NCBI GenBank assembly: GCA_902363625.1
Contig: CABJAS010000004.1
Location: 154,815-218,814 of the forward strand
Origin: Clostridiaceae bacterium
GTDB lineage: Bacteria > Bacillota_I > Bacilli_A > Erysipelotrichales > Coprobacillaceae
DNA: 64,000 nucleotides
Direction of reading: 5' to 3'
Shown: positions 26,750 to 35,523 of the stretch, piece by piece
How positions within the stretch are numbered: position 1 is the stretch's first letter
How the letters are laid out: each line of letters starts with the position of its first letter
The notes under the pieces: model-generated
Seen by the model: only the letters and a program-made list of their open reading frames with translations
What the model was told of the DNA's origin: nothing
The model's database searches: none
Translations under genes and position numbers: made by a program

Positions 26750-27112
26750 ATGGAAAGCAATACATCAGAAGAATTAATGGCGGCGGAAAAGGTAATTTCT
26801 GCTACGATTAAAAATTGTGAAAAGATGCAGCCAAAATTTATAAAAGGAAGCTCACAGCATACCTTACTGGAAAACAGAATAAAAGCGCTGTATATCTCAA
26901 AAGCCTTAATCAGACAAGCAGATCTTTCTGTTTATACCATAGAAGAACTTCATCAGGCATTGCCGCCGATCCTCTCTATTATTCATAAATGTGAAAAAGG
27001 GCAGTCCAAGTTTGAAAAGGGAACCCCTTATTATCAGCGCTTTGTCCCTTTGATCAATGCCATGTCCCAATCGTTGCTTCTGCTTAAAGAAGAAATTGAT
27101 AAAAGAAATTAA
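26750..27112 (+). CDS. Small helical protein with an internal duplication
   Basis: 120 residues, soluble, all helical in appearance. Two copies of one unit are visible: ISATIKNCEKMQPKFIKGSS (about 17-36) and ILSIIHKCEKGQSKFEKGTP (about 74-93), each followed by a helix of similar pattern (ENRIKALYISKALI and FVPLINAMSQSLLL). I do not know the family. AAGGAGGG precedes the ATG. It lies 65 bases before a TetR gene, without an obvious terminator between. Confidence 0.65.
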   Translation: MESNTSEELMAAEKVISATIKNCEKMQPKFIKGSSQHTLLENRIKALYISKALIRQADLSVYTIEELHQALPPILSIIHKCEKGQSKFEKGTPYYQRFVPLINAMSQSLLLLKEEIDKRN

Positions 27113-27177
27113 TTATTTGACGTTAATCTTTTTATAGTTGTATAAAAACTGATATACTAAGAACAGGAGGTGGGGAT

Positions 27178-27756
27178 ATGGCAATTAATATAAAAGCTCT
27201 TTTGGCAAATGGCTTGCTGGAACTTTGTGAAGAGATGCCGCTGGAATCGATTACCATCAAACAATTACTGAATAAAACGGAAGTTAGTCGACAGACCTTT
27301 TATAATCATTTCAAGGATAAAAATGACTTGATTCAATATATTTATTTAGAAAAGATCATACCTCGCTACAACGATGCTAATACTGAAATTGATTTTTATG
27401 AGTCTCTTTTGGATACCTTTAAAAGAATGAAAAAATATCATGTTTTTATGAAACAAGCTTGTTTGATGGAGGATCAAAATTGTTTAAGAGATTATATTTT
27501 TGATCACTGCAAACAATTCGATTTAGAGTGGCATCAGCATCTTTATGGAGAAAAGCCAATGCCTGAGGCTCTTCGTTTCGCAACTGAATACCATGCAACG
27601 GCTTCCAGCAGTATGACACTTTCTTGGATATTATCGGATATGCCTGCCAGCTGTGAAGAGATGGCATTTCTGATAACAAAAATGCGCGGTATTGGAATGG
27701 AAAAACTGTTTGCTGATGCGAACACAGGGAATAATCCTTATCAAAAAAATGAATAG
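27178..27756 (+). CDS. TetR/AcrR family transcriptional regulator
   Basis: 192 residues. The N-terminal helix-turn-helix is typical: SITIKQLLNKTEVSRQTFYNHFKDKNDLIQYIY (about 20-53), with a divergent ligand-binding helical domain after it. AGGAGGTGGGG precedes the ATG. It reads into the metallo-hydrolase/phosphatase/aldo-keto reductase genes downstream, which are its likely targets. The dyad at 27758-27781, overlapping its own stop region, is a candidate operator. The inducer is unknown. Confidence 0.85.
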   Translation: MAINIKALLANGLLELCEEMPLESITIKQLLNKTEVSRQTFYNHFKDKNDLIQYIYLEKIIPRYNDANTEIDFYESLLDTFKRMKKYHVFMKQACLMEDQNCLRDYIFDHCKQFDLEWHQHLYGEKPMPEALRFATEYHATASSSMTLSWILSDMPASCEEMAFLITKMRGIGMEKLFADANTGNNPYQKNE

Positions 27757-27757
27757 G

Positions 27758-27781
27758 TTGACAATTTAAGTAAAATGTCAA
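27758..27781. promoter_or_regulatory. Candidate TetR operator dyad
   Basis: TTGACA (27758-27763) and TGTCAA (27776-27781) form an inverted repeat around a 12-base centre, between the TetR gene and the promoter of the following operon. Confidence 0.4.
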
Positions 27782-27810
27782 TTTATGGACAACATAAAAA
27801 TAATTGTAAA

Positions 27811-27839
27811 TTGCTCTCTCTTTCTTTATACATTAAAAT
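27811..27839 (+). promoter_or_regulatory. Promoter of the metallo-hydrolase operon
   Basis: TTGCTC (27811-27816), 17-bp spacer, TAAAAT (27834-27839), 32 bases before the ATG. Confidence 0.6.
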
Positions 27840-27870
27840 GAAATTGTATAGAAAAGGAGGGCTTTTATTT

Positions 27871-28698
27871 ATGGAAATAAAGAGAAGTAAACATGGACAG
27901 GCAATGCCTAAAAAAGTAATAAAAGTAAATGAAGATGCTTTTTTACCAATCCGTCAAACTGAAATTCGCTGGCTTGGCAATGCCAGTATTATGATCAACA
28001 GTCACGGAACAACTTTGATGATCGATCCTTTACTGGAAGGATTTGATATGCCGCTGCTTTTTGAAATGCCGATTTTGCCACAGACGGTTCCTCATTTAGA
28101 TGCCGTACTGATTACTCATATTGATAATGATCATTTCAGCAGACCGACATGCACGGATTTAAAACTTGTTTGTGACGCCTACCATGCCCCTTATTATGTG
28201 GCAGAAGTGATGAAAGAAGAGAACATTAACGGAACTGGACATGCCATTCATGATACGTTTGAGGTCAATAATATTACTGCAACCTTAACCCCGGCAAGAC
28301 ATAACTGGCAAAATGGCTCAACAAAATATCATTATAGAGAATGGAAAGAGGAAGATTACTGTGGTTATTGGCTGGATACAATAGATGGAACGATCTGGCT
28401 GCCAGGGGATTCCAAACTTATGGAAGAACATTTAAAAATGCCGGCTCCTGATGTTATATTGTTTGATTTCAGTGATAATGACTGGCATATCACATTCGAT
28501 GGGGCTGTCTTATTGGCTAATACTTATCCAAACGCAGATTTGATTTGTATTCACTGGGGAAGTGTTGATGCCCCTGATATGTCACCCTTTAACGGGAATC
28601 CTGAATCGCTGAAAGATAAAGTGATTCATCCGGAACGTATTCGTGTTTTAGCACCGGGCGAACCCTTTACATTAACTAAGAAACAGGTGAAAGCATGA
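27871..28698 (+). CDS. Metallo-beta-lactamase fold hydrolase (UlaG-like)
   Basis: 275 residues. An MBL fold with ITHIDNDHFSRP as the HxxxDH metal site, a histidine in PARHNW, an LPGDSK aspartate and a final IHWGS histidine. The arrangement is like UlaG-type lactonases and related phosphoesterases; the substrate is unknown. AAGGAGGG nine bases before ATG 27871 decides the start over an upstream ATG at 27775. Its last codons overlap the next gene by four bases, so the operon is translationally coupled. Confidence 0.82.
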   Translation: MEIKRSKHGQAMPKKVIKVNEDAFLPIRQTEIRWLGNASIMINSHGTTLMIDPLLEGFDMPLLFEMPILPQTVPHLDAVLITHIDNDHFSRPTCTDLKLVCDAYHAPYYVAEVMKEENINGTGHAIHDTFEVNNITATLTPARHNWQNGSTKYHYREWKEEDYCGYWLDTIDGTIWLPGDSKLMEEHLKMPAPDVILFDFSDNDWHITFDGAVLLANTYPNADLICIHWGSVDAPDMSPFNGNPESLKDKVIHPERIRVLAPGEPFTLTKKQVKA

Positions 28699-29264
28699 AA
28701 AAGACACTTTATTTAATGCGCCACGGAGAAACCATGTTTAATATCCAACACCGCATTCAAGGCTGGTGCGATTCTCCTCTGACAAAAAACGGTATTCAGC
28801 AGGCAAAGAAAGCAGGGCAGTATTTTAAAAATCAAAATATTGTCTTTGATCATGCTTACTGTTCAACCAGTGAGCGATGCAGTGACACTTTAGAGTATAT
28901 AACGGATATGCCTTATGCCCGACTGAAAGGATTAAAAGAGATGTTTTATGGCGAACTAGAAGGAGAAAGCGAACGTCTAAACTGTCAGACACCTAAGGAA
29001 TGCGAAATCTATTATTTGCAGTTTGGCGGGGAGTCGTCAAATACAGTGAGAGATCGAATGCTGGAAACTCTCACTTCTATAATGGAAAAAGAAGATCACA
29101 GCTCTGTCTTAGCTGTATCACACAGCGGTGCTTGCTTTAATTTTTTAAGAGCGATTCAAGATCCCATGGAAGAATTAGGAAAAGGCTTTGGCAACTGTTG
29201 TATCTTTGTTTATGAATTTATTGATCATCAGTTTTATTTAAAGGAAGTTATCAGACAACATTAG
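28695..29264 (+). CDS. Histidine phosphatase superfamily protein (phosphoglycerate mutase-like)
   Basis: 189 residues with the catalytic LMRHGETMFN motif near the N-terminus, the second histidine in LAVSHSGACFN near residue 147, and a glutamate in KEMFYGELEGE. Members dephosphorylate sugar phosphates, nucleotides or cofactors; this one is too short and divergent to be glycolytic PGM. It overlaps the preceding metallo-hydrolase by four bases and is six bases from the aldo-keto reductase. Confidence 0.85.
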   Translation: MKKTLYLMRHGETMFNIQHRIQGWCDSPLTKNGIQQAKKAGQYFKNQNIVFDHAYCSTSERCSDTLEYITDMPYARLKGLKEMFYGELEGESERLNCQTPKECEIYYLQFGGESSNTVRDRMLETLTSIMEKEDHSSVLAVSHSGACFNFLRAIQDPMEELGKGFGNCCIFVYEFIDHQFYLKEVIRQH

Positions 29265-29276
29265 GAGGTAATGATT

Positions 29277-30254
29277 ATGGAATACGTTAAATTGGGAAAT
29301 ACAGGATTAGATGTATCAAAAATATGTTTAGGCTGTATGAGCTTTGGAGATCCAAAGAAATGGATTCACAGCTGGGTATTAGACGAAGCTGCATCAAGAA
29401 AGATTATTAAAAAAGCATTAGATCTAGGTATTAATTTCTTTGATACCGCTAATGTTTATGGCATAGGCAGCAGTGAAGAAATCTTGGGCAAAGCATTAAA
29501 AGACTATGCTGTTAGAGAAGAAATCGTCATTGCCACGAAAGTGAGCGGTAAGATGCATGATGGACCGAATGGCTCAGGACTTTCCAGAAAATCAATCCTG
29601 CATGAAGTTGAACAGTCGCTTCAACGTTTGCAGACAGATTATATTGATTTATTGTATATTCATCGCTGGGACTATCAGACACCGATCGAAGAAACAATGC
29701 GAGTCCTCAATGACTTAGTCCGATCAGGTAAAGTTCATTATATCGGAGCTTCCAGCATGTATGCATGGCAATTTCAAAAAGCCCAGTATGTCGCAGAAAA
29801 GAACGGTTGGACTAAATTCTCAGTCATGCAAGGACATTATAATTTGCTGTATCGTGAAGAAGAACGGGAAATGAATCCCTTATGTCTGGATATGGGGGTC
29901 GCTTTAGTCCCTTATAGCCCTCTTGCCGCCGGGCGTCTGACAAGGGATTGGGACAGTGAATCAAAACGTGCACAGGAAGATCAAGTGGCTAAACAAAAAT
30001 ATGATACCACAGAAGCACAAGATAAACTGATCGTACAAAGAGTAGCGGAAATAGCGGAAAAGCATCATGCGACTCGTTCACAGATTGCGGTTGCATGGCT
30101 TTGGCAAAAAGGGGTGACGGCTCCGATCGTAGGGATTACAAAAGAAAAATATTTAGATGATTTTATCGGTGCCTTAGATATCACGTTGAGTAAAGAGGAT
30201 ATGACATTACTTGAAGAATTTTATCTTCCTCATTCTATTATTGGGCATCAGTAA
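29277..30254 (+). CDS. Aldo/keto reductase
   Basis: 325 residues forming the NADPH-dependent TIM-barrel family. Signatures: LGNTGLDVSKICLGCMSFGD, the active-site FFDTANVYGIGSSEEILGKAL with catalytic Asp and Tyr, IATKV, and the cofactor-binding C-terminus (TAPIVGITKEKYLDD). It reduces aldehydes or ketones, substrate unknown. AGGAGG is one base from ATG 29271 but seven from ATG 29277, so 29277 is chosen. Last gene of the TetR-linked operon; a terminator follows. Confidence 0.9.
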   Translation: MEYVKLGNTGLDVSKICLGCMSFGDPKKWIHSWVLDEAASRKIIKKALDLGINFFDTANVYGIGSSEEILGKALKDYAVREEIVIATKVSGKMHDGPNGSGLSRKSILHEVEQSLQRLQTDYIDLLYIHRWDYQTPIEETMRVLNDLVRSGKVHYIGASSMYAWQFQKAQYVAEKNGWTKFSVMQGHYNLLYREEEREMNPLCLDMGVALVPYSPLAAGRLTRDWDSESKRAQEDQVAKQKYDTTEAQDKLIVQRVAEIAEKHHATRSQIAVAWLWQKGVTAPIVGITKEKYLDDFIGALDITLSKEDMTLLEEFYLPHSIIGHQ

Positions 30255-30259
30255 TAACT

Positions 30260-30288
30260 AAAATGGTTGTGCATACAGCCATTTTTTT
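30260..30288 (+). terminator. Terminator of the aldo/keto reductase operon
   Basis: AAATGGTTGT (30261-30270) pairs with ACAGCCATTT (30275-30284), one G-T pair, then T residues. Confidence 0.85.
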
Positions 30289-30370
30289 ATGTCTTTTTTA
30301 GCTTATCCATGTCCGTTAAAATAAATTTATGTTAGAGTAAAGCATGTAAGTATAAAATGAGGTGAAGACA

Positions 30371-30802
30371 ATGAAAATTATAGTATGTTTAGACGATCAA
30401 AACGGAATGATGTTCAATCAAAGGCGACAGAGTCAGGATCGCATGGTAAGAGAAGATATCATGGGACTGTCACTCCCTATTGTGATGAATGCCTATTCTT
30501 ATAAGATGTTTGAAAAAGATGCTTTTGCAGAAACGATTATTGTAAAAAATGAATTGCCTGTTTTTAAAGATGATTGCTATCAGTTTATTGAAGATTTGGA
30601 TATAAAGCCATATGAAGACCAAATCACAGAAATTATCGTTTATTCTTGGAATCGAAGCTATCCCAGTGACTTAAAATGGACGATAAATCTAGCTGATAAA
30701 CAATGGCAGTTAATATCTGAAACGGAATTTCAGGGTAATTCCCATGACTGTATTACCAAAAAGGTGTATCTCAGAAACGAGGATCTGACACATGATGTTT
30801 AG
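30371..30802 (+). CDS. Conserved hypothetical protein paired with a nuclease
   Basis: 143 residues, soluble, without membrane segments. The N-terminus KIIVCLDDQNGMMFNQRRQSQD and the ending ISETEFQGNSHDCITKKVYL are recognisable as a Firmicutes family that is often found next to DNA/RNA non-specific endonuclease genes and is sometimes labelled ribonuclease Z, without metallo-beta-lactamase motifs. GAGGTGA before ATG 30371 sets the start. It overlaps the nuclease gene by 11 bases, which suggests a partner or immunity-like role. Confidence 0.6.
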   Translation: MKIIVCLDDQNGMMFNQRRQSQDRMVREDIMGLSLPIVMNAYSYKMFEKDAFAETIIVKNELPVFKDDCYQFIEDLDIKPYEDQITEIIVYSWNRSYPSDLKWTINLADKQWQLISETEFQGNSHDCITKKVYLRNEDLTHDV

Positions 30803-31634
30803 AAAATTACTGCTCATTTTCGCTGTTGCGGTCAGTCTCTTTGGCTGTTCTTTGGCACCGGAAAAAGAAGTCGTTGATTTAGCTGACCTTCCGGAATTTT
30901 CGGGAGAACCCTATGTCGTTGTGAATGACAATATCCCAAATTTTGAAGAAAGTGATAAAAATACCAATTCATTTGAACGATACAGCGATCTTGATTCACT
31001 GGGAAGATGCGGAGCAGCATATGCTAATGTTTCAAAAGAGGTAATGCCTGTAGAAAGTCGTGGATCCATTGGACAGGTAAGACCCTCTGGCTGGCAGACT
31101 GTAAAATATGATCAGATTAATGGGAAATATCTCTATAACCGATGTCATTTAATTGGGTTTCAGCTGACCGGAGAAAACGCAAATGAGAAAAATCTGATTA
31201 CAGGTACAAGATATATGAATACAGAAGGTATGCTACCTTTTGAAAATATGGTTGCTGACTATGTCAAAGAAACAGACAATCATGTGTTATATCGAGTGAC
31301 ACCTGTTTATGACGGAGACCATTTAGTCGCAAGCGGGGTTTTGATGGAAGCTGAATCCGTTGAGGATACCGGTGAGGGTATTCAGTATTGTGTGTATGTG
31401 TATAATGTTCAGCCGGGCATAAGTATTGATTATTCTAATGGAGACAGCCATTTAAATGAAGAAACCGATACTAAAGAAGTGATAGGGGAAGAGATCCGAG
31501 GAAATAAAAAATCAAAAGTCTATCATTGCCCCGGACAAGCAGCTTATGAAAGTATGAAAGATTCAAAAAATTTGATTGTATTTAATAACGAAGAAGAAGC
31601 AATCGAGGCCGGATATCGAAAAGCAAAACAGTAA
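30792..31634 (+). CDS. Secreted lipoprotein nuclease, DNA/RNA non-specific endonuclease family
   Basis: 280 residues with a lipoprotein signal (LFGC, C19 would be lipidated). The NUC domain has LYNRCHLIGFQLTGENANEKNLITGTRYMN, where H119 is the general base and the asparagine/glutamate block binds metal; NRCH replaces the usual DRGH. The C-terminal 45 residues (VYHCPGQAAYESMKDSKN...EEAIEAGYRKAK) resemble the Ada-type zinc-binding module seen in other secreted nucleases but have lost most cysteines. Probable role is digestion of extracellular DNA for nutrients or uptake. The start (ATG 30792 or 30795) lies inside the preceding gene. Confidence 0.82.
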   Translation: MMFRKLLLIFAVAVSLFGCSLAPEKEVVDLADLPEFSGEPYVVVNDNIPNFEESDKNTNSFERYSDLDSLGRCGAAYANVSKEVMPVESRGSIGQVRPSGWQTVKYDQINGKYLYNRCHLIGFQLTGENANEKNLITGTRYMNTEGMLPFENMVADYVKETDNHVLYRVTPVYDGDHLVASGVLMEAESVEDTGEGIQYCVYVYNVQPGISIDYSNGDSHLNEETDTKEVIGEEIRGNKKSKVYHCPGQAAYESMKDSKNLIVFNNEEEAIEAGYRKAKQ

Positions 31635-31702
31635 ATATAAAAATATGTTATAGATAATACAGGAATAGCTGTTATAATGGGGGAAATAAAGGGGAGAAAA
31701 AA

Positions 31703-32299
31703 ATGAAATATACATGTGCCTACTGTCAAAAGCATAGCTGTCATAAAAATGATTTAGAGAATGCACCGAAGAACTGTCCGTCATTAGACGAAGAACAAAA
31801 AGAAATTATTAAGCTGTATCAAGAAAAAGAAAATTTTGATATTGCGAAAGCTTCTTCTAAAATTGTGATGGATGACTACGGCAGTAAAACCCGACTGAAA
31901 GAAATGATTGATTTTGCTCATGAGATGGGCTATCAGAAAATAGGTTTGGCATTTTGTGTGGGTCTATCTAAAGAAGCAGATGTGTTTAATCGTATTTTGG
32001 TTAAAAACGGATTTGACGTAGAGTCTTTAATCTGTAAGCTTGGAAGTGTTTCCAGAAAGGAAATTGGTATTACGGATTGTGATGTTCCGATGTGTAATCC
32101 AATTGCTCAGGCTAAATACTTGAACGATCAGAAAACAGATTTTAATATTGTACTAGGTCTTTGTGTTGGGCATGACACATTATTTTTTAAATATTCAAAG
32201 GCTCCGGTTAGTGTGTTTGCGGTAAAAGATCGTGTACTGGCTCATAATCCGTTAGGGGCTGTTTATTTAGCGGACAGCTATTATGAAGATAAATTTTAA
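31703..32299 (+). CDS. DUF1847 metal-binding protein
   Basis: 198 residues. N-terminal cysteine-rich motif CAYCQKHSCHKNDLENAPKNC and internal CDVPMCNPIAQAKYLN and GLCVGHDTLFFKYS match the DUF1847 family, thought to bind a metal or iron-sulfur centre. Function unknown. GGGGAG lies before the ATG. It is followed 21 bases later by a flavin-binding protein, a pairing that suggests a redox role. Confidence 0.8.
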   Translation: MKYTCAYCQKHSCHKNDLENAPKNCPSLDEEQKEIIKLYQEKENFDIAKASSKIVMDDYGSKTRLKEMIDFAHEMGYQKIGLAFCVGLSKEADVFNRILVKNGFDVESLICKLGSVSRKEIGITDCDVPMCNPIAQAKYLNDQKTDFNIVLGLCVGHDTLFFKYSKAPVSVFAVKDRVLAHNPLGAVYLADSYYEDKF

Positions 32300-32320
32300 G
32301 GTAAATAAAGGAGAATATAT

Positions 32321-32806
32321 ATGTTTAGAGAAATGCGTCGTAAAAATCAACTTTTATCATTAGAAGAAACTATTTCTATTCTCGAACAAGAGACATCGGG
32401 AACTTTAGCGGTTTTAGGGGATGACGGGTATCCTTACGCAGTGCCATTAAGTTATGTCTATGAAGCTTCTAAGATTTATTTTCACTGTGCTAAGACCGGG
32501 CATAAGATGGAGGCTATTTTAAATAATGATAAAGTATCGTTCTGTATTATTGCTCAAGATCACATAATTCCGGAAGAATATACAACGTATTATCGAAGTG
32601 TAATCGTGTTTGGAAAAGCACGTCTATTGGAAAGTGAAGAAAAACGTCATGCGATTGAAATCTTAGCTAAAAAGTATTCCCCTCAAGATGAAGCAGGACG
32701 TGCAAAGGAAATCGAAGAATCTTTTAATCGTGTAGCTATGATTGAAATCGCTATTGAGCATATGACAGGAAAAGCTGCCCTTGAACTTGTTAAAGAGAAT
32801 AAGTAG
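32321..32806 (+). CDS. Pyridoxamine 5'-phosphate oxidase family flavoprotein (NimA-like)
   Basis: 161 residues with the split-barrel FMN-binding fold: GTLAVLGDDGYPYAVPLSYVYEASKIYFHCAKTGHK is the typical N-terminal block of Nim-type (5-nitroimidazole reductase) proteins. FMN and electron-donor use are known for the family; nitroimidazole resistance is not implied by sequence alone. AAGGAG precedes the ATG. The next gene begins immediately after its stop. Confidence 0.82.
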   Translation: MFREMRRKNQLLSLEETISILEQETSGTLAVLGDDGYPYAVPLSYVYEASKIYFHCAKTGHKMEAILNNDKVSFCIIAQDHIIPEEYTTYYRSVIVFGKARLLESEEKRHAIEILAKKYSPQDEAGRAKEIEESFNRVAMIEIAIEHMTGKAALELVKENK

Positions 32807-32807
32807 A

Positions 32808-33290
32808 ATGGCAGATACCGGAATTCCCGTTATTTCAACTCAACGTTGTCTGATTCGTCCGTTTCAGCAGTCTGATATCTTCACTTTTATGGAGTATCAC
32901 AATAATGAACAGTGGATGTGCTATCAGGGATTCAAGGGGCTGACCTACGAGCAGTATTGCCAAATATTGTTGAAGCCATCCGTGTTGGAGGAAGGAATGC
33001 AGCTCGCTATTATTAATCATAAAGAAACAAAGTTGATCGGGGATCTTTATTTGAAAAAAGAATCAGATCAGCTTTGGCTGGGATACACCATACATCCTTT
33101 ATATCAGCGTCAGGGATATATCTATGAAGCCGTCTTTGGAATTATAAATTGGGCTTCAAAACAAGATATATCATTTTTGAAGGCTGGTGTTTTGCCTGAT
33201 AATACGGCAAGCAGGAATCTCCTTATAAAATTAGGCTTCAATTTTATCACAAGAGAAGAAGACGAAGATATTTACAGTTTAAAATTATAA
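32808..33290 (+). CDS. GNAT acetyltransferase (RimJ/RimL type)
   Basis: 160 residues. ISTQRCLIRPFQQSDIF at the N-terminus, LGYTIHPLYQRQGYIYEAV as the acetyl-CoA loop and the DNTASRNLLIKLGFNF block define the RimJ/RimL-type GNAT fold. ATG 32808 starts one base after the preceding stop; an upstream TTG would overlap that gene. The acceptor is unknown. A terminator follows. Confidence 0.8.
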   Translation: MADTGIPVISTQRCLIRPFQQSDIFTFMEYHNNEQWMCYQGFKGLTYEQYCQILLKPSVLEEGMQLAIINHKETKLIGDLYLKKESDQLWLGYTIHPLYQRQGYIYEAVFGIINWASKQDISFLKAGVLPDNTASRNLLIKLGFNFITREEDEDIYSLKL

Positions 33291-33291
33291 G

Positions 33292-33321
33292 CTGCTTATC
33301 CTAAGGATGGGCAGTTTTTTT
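33292..33321 (+). terminator. Terminator of the DUF1847 operon
   Basis: CTGCTTATCC (33292-33301) pairs with GGATGGGCAG (33305-33314), two G-T pairs, then seven T residues. Confidence 0.8.
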
Positions 33322-33412
33322 AACCGCTTTCATAAAAGCGTTAGTAAAATGTCGATAAATAAAGTATAATGTAAAAAGAATAATGACTATATATAAGGGG
33401 GAAGGAGCGCAT

Positions 33413-33751
33413 ATGGAACATAAATGTAAAATCACAGTATTAAAAAAAGAATGTTATCAAGATTTACAGGCAGAATACTTGGCAGATCCTAAAGCAGGGG
33501 TATGTCCGCTGTTTGAAGTAGGGCAGGAGTTTATTTTAGAAAGAAACAGCGAACATGATGATTTTTGGCATATGATGGATGGAAAATTTTGCTCCGAGGC
33601 ATGGGATGCGATCAGCCGTTATGTCTATACAGCTTTACAGGGAGGCTCGATTATGAAGGGCTGGACCAACGATGAAAAAATGATGATTGCCTGTTGTAAT
33701 GATGGAACACGACCGGTTATTTTTAAAATTGAACGTATTGATGTTGAGTAA
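33413..33751 (+). CDS. TIGR04076 family protein
   Basis: 112 residues. The conserved frame of the family is clear: HKCKITVLKKECYQDLQAEY, a CPLF segment, FCSEAWDAISRYVYTALQGG, and the ending MIACCNDGTRPVIFKIERI. Function is unknown; conserved cysteines suggest metal or redox chemistry. GGAAGGAG before ATG 33413 favours this start over 33383. The next gene follows within 16 bases. Confidence 0.82.
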   Translation: MEHKCKITVLKKECYQDLQAEYLADPKAGVCPLFEVGQEFILERNSEHDDFWHMMDGKFCSEAWDAISRYVYTALQGGSIMKGWTNDEKMMIACCNDGTRPVIFKIERIDVE

Positions 33752-33767
33752 TAGAAAGGAGACCATG

Positions 33768-34124
33768 ATGAATTGTCACTTATATTCTTTATATCTATGT
33801 GTAAAAGATATGGGGCGTGCTATTACGTTTTATAAAGATTTCTTTGAAAAATCACCATTAATAGAAGATGAAATCTACAGTGTCTTTGATCTTAATGGTT
33901 TTCGTTTAGGATTATTTGCTTATCAGAAAATGGGAGAAAATCATGAATTTGGAAGTAATTGTTTACCAAGCTTAGAAGTAGAAAGTTTAGATGTTCTTCA
34001 AAATAAAATAAAGAATTTAGAAATATGCTTTCCCCTTACCAAAATAAAAAACAATTGGGTTGTGGAGTTTATTGATAGTGAAGGTAATCACATTGAACTG
34101 ACAGCTCCGATTAATATGGAGTAG
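33768..34124 (+). CDS. VOC (glyoxalase/dioxygenase fold) family protein
   Basis: 118 residues forming a single VOC module pair: LYLCVKDMGRAITFYKDFFEK at the start and VEFIDSEGNHIELTAPI at the end, the usual metal-ligand positions. Such small proteins are glyoxalase-like enzymes or antibiotic-binding resistance proteins; no substrate can be assigned. AAAGGAG at 33756-33762 favours ATG 33768 over ATG 33765. It lies between the TIGR04076 gene and a MATE exporter, 23 bases apart, probably one transcript. Confidence 0.78.
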   Translation: MNCHLYSLYLCVKDMGRAITFYKDFFEKSPLIEDEIYSVFDLNGFRLGLFAYQKMGENHEFGSNCLPSLEVESLDVLQNKIKNLEICFPLTKIKNNWVVEFIDSEGNHIELTAPINME

Positions 34125-34147
34125 GAGAGCAAAACGGGAGAAAAAGT

Positions 34148-35491
34148 ATGTTTAATTTTCAAGTAGATCTAACAAAAGATAAAATATTTAAAGCCTTACT
34201 GTTGTTTGCAATACCAATTTTTATTTCAAATATTTTTCAGCAGTTTTATAATACAATGGATACAATGATTGTTGGTAATGTTTTAGGGGATACCTCATTA
34301 GCGGCAATCGGTGCCTGTACAGCAGTGTATGAACTATTAATCGGTTTTGCGCTTGGAGTGGGAAACGGTTTGAGTATCGTTGTAGCAAGAAGCTTTGGAG
34401 CTAATGATAAAGAGTTGTTAAAACGTTCCGTTGCCGGATCCATTGTGATCGGAATAGGGTTGACAATTATTATAATGATTATTTCGCAGCTAGGCTTATA
34501 TCCACTGCTGCAATTATTAGATACTCCACAAAATATCATTCACGAATCTTATTCTTATATTTCGATGATTACGTTATTTGTAGGAGTTATGTTCGCTTAT
34601 AACTTGTGCGCCGGATTATTGCGTGCAATCGGAAACAGTTTCATGCCTTTAGTTTTCTTAATTATCTCTTCAGTAGTTAATATTGTATTAGATTTAGTGT
34701 TCATCACTCAATTTAATATGGGAATCCAGGGAGCAGCGATCGCAACCGTTATTGCCCAGGGAATTTCCGCAGTTTTATGTATCGTGTATATGTGGAAAAA
34801 AACTCCGATTTTGATTCCGCAAAAGGATCATTTCAAGTTTGATAAAGCGTTATATCAGGAATTGGCGGGACAGGGATTTTCTATGGGATTTATGATGGCG
34901 ATTGTTTCATCAGGAACTGTTATATTGCAAAAAGCAATCAATGGCTTTGGCTATCTTACTATTGCCGGTCATACGACAGCTAGAAAGATCAATGCTTTTT
35001 GTATCATGCCATGTGCTACTATTGCGGCTTCTTTATCTACTTTTGTTTCACAAAATAAAGGAGCTGATAATCGTGAGCGTATTATTGAAGGTGTTAAAAC
35101 CGGGTTTAAGATTTCGATTGGTTGGGGCATCATCGCAACGGTTGTTTTATTCTTTTTAGCCAGACCGTTGGTTACATTGCTTTCAGGCTCAAGTGAAGCG
35201 GTTGTACTGGATAATGGCTCTCGTTATTTAATGATTAACGCTCCTTTTTATGCCGTACTGGGAATTCTTTTAATACTGAGAAATTCACTGCAAGGCTTAG
35301 GAAAAAAAGTAGTGCCATTGATTTCAAGTGTCATTGAATTTATTGGTAAAGTTGTCTTTGCATGGCTATGTATTCCTGCCTTGGGGTACTTTGGCGTTAT
35401 TATCTGTGAACCGGTAATCTGGTGCTTAATGTGTGTTCAATTATTATATTCTTTCTTTAAGAATCCTTACATTAGAGGAACGCAGTCATAA
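34148..35491 (+). CDS. MATE family cation-coupled efflux transporter
   Basis: 447 residues, 12 predicted membrane helices in two related halves. LLLFAIPIFISNIFQQFYNTMDTMIVGNVLGDTSLAAIGAC at the N-terminus is the MATE (NorM/DinF type) signature; LRAIGNSFMPLVFLIISSVVNIVLDL is the end of the first half. It exports organic cations or drugs using Na+ or H+ gradient. Preceded closely by the VOC gene. A two-way terminator separates it from the converging merR gene. Confidence 0.92.
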   Translation: MFNFQVDLTKDKIFKALLLFAIPIFISNIFQQFYNTMDTMIVGNVLGDTSLAAIGACTAVYELLIGFALGVGNGLSIVVARSFGANDKELLKRSVAGSIVIGIGLTIIIMIISQLGLYPLLQLLDTPQNIIHESYSYISMITLFVGVMFAYNLCAGLLRAIGNSFMPLVFLIISSVVNIVLDLVFITQFNMGIQGAAIATVIAQGISAVLCIVYMWKKTPILIPQKDHFKFDKALYQELAGQGFSMGFMMAIVSSGTVILQKAINGFGYLTIAGHTTARKINAFCIMPCATIAASLSTFVSQNKGADNRERIIEGVKTGFKISIGWGIIATVVLFFLARPLVTLLSGSSEAVVLDNGSRYLMINAPFYAVLGILLILRNSLQGLGKKVVPLISSVIEFIGKVVFAWLCIPALGYFGVIICEPVIWCLMCVQLLYSFFKNPYIRGTQS

Positions 35492-35495
35492 AAAA

Positions 35496-35523
35496 GAGGC
35501 AGTACCTAATTGGTATTGCCTTT
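35496..35523. terminator. Bidirectional terminator between MATE and merR genes
   Basis: AGGCAGTACC (35497-35506) pairs with GGTATTGCCT (35512-35521) with one mismatch; it has A residues to the left, which give a T run on the minus strand. Confidence 0.75.

Noticed and set aside
27446-27781. 111-codon minus-strand frame opposite the TetR gene
   Set aside because: Antisense to a clear TetR regulator, no ribosome site.
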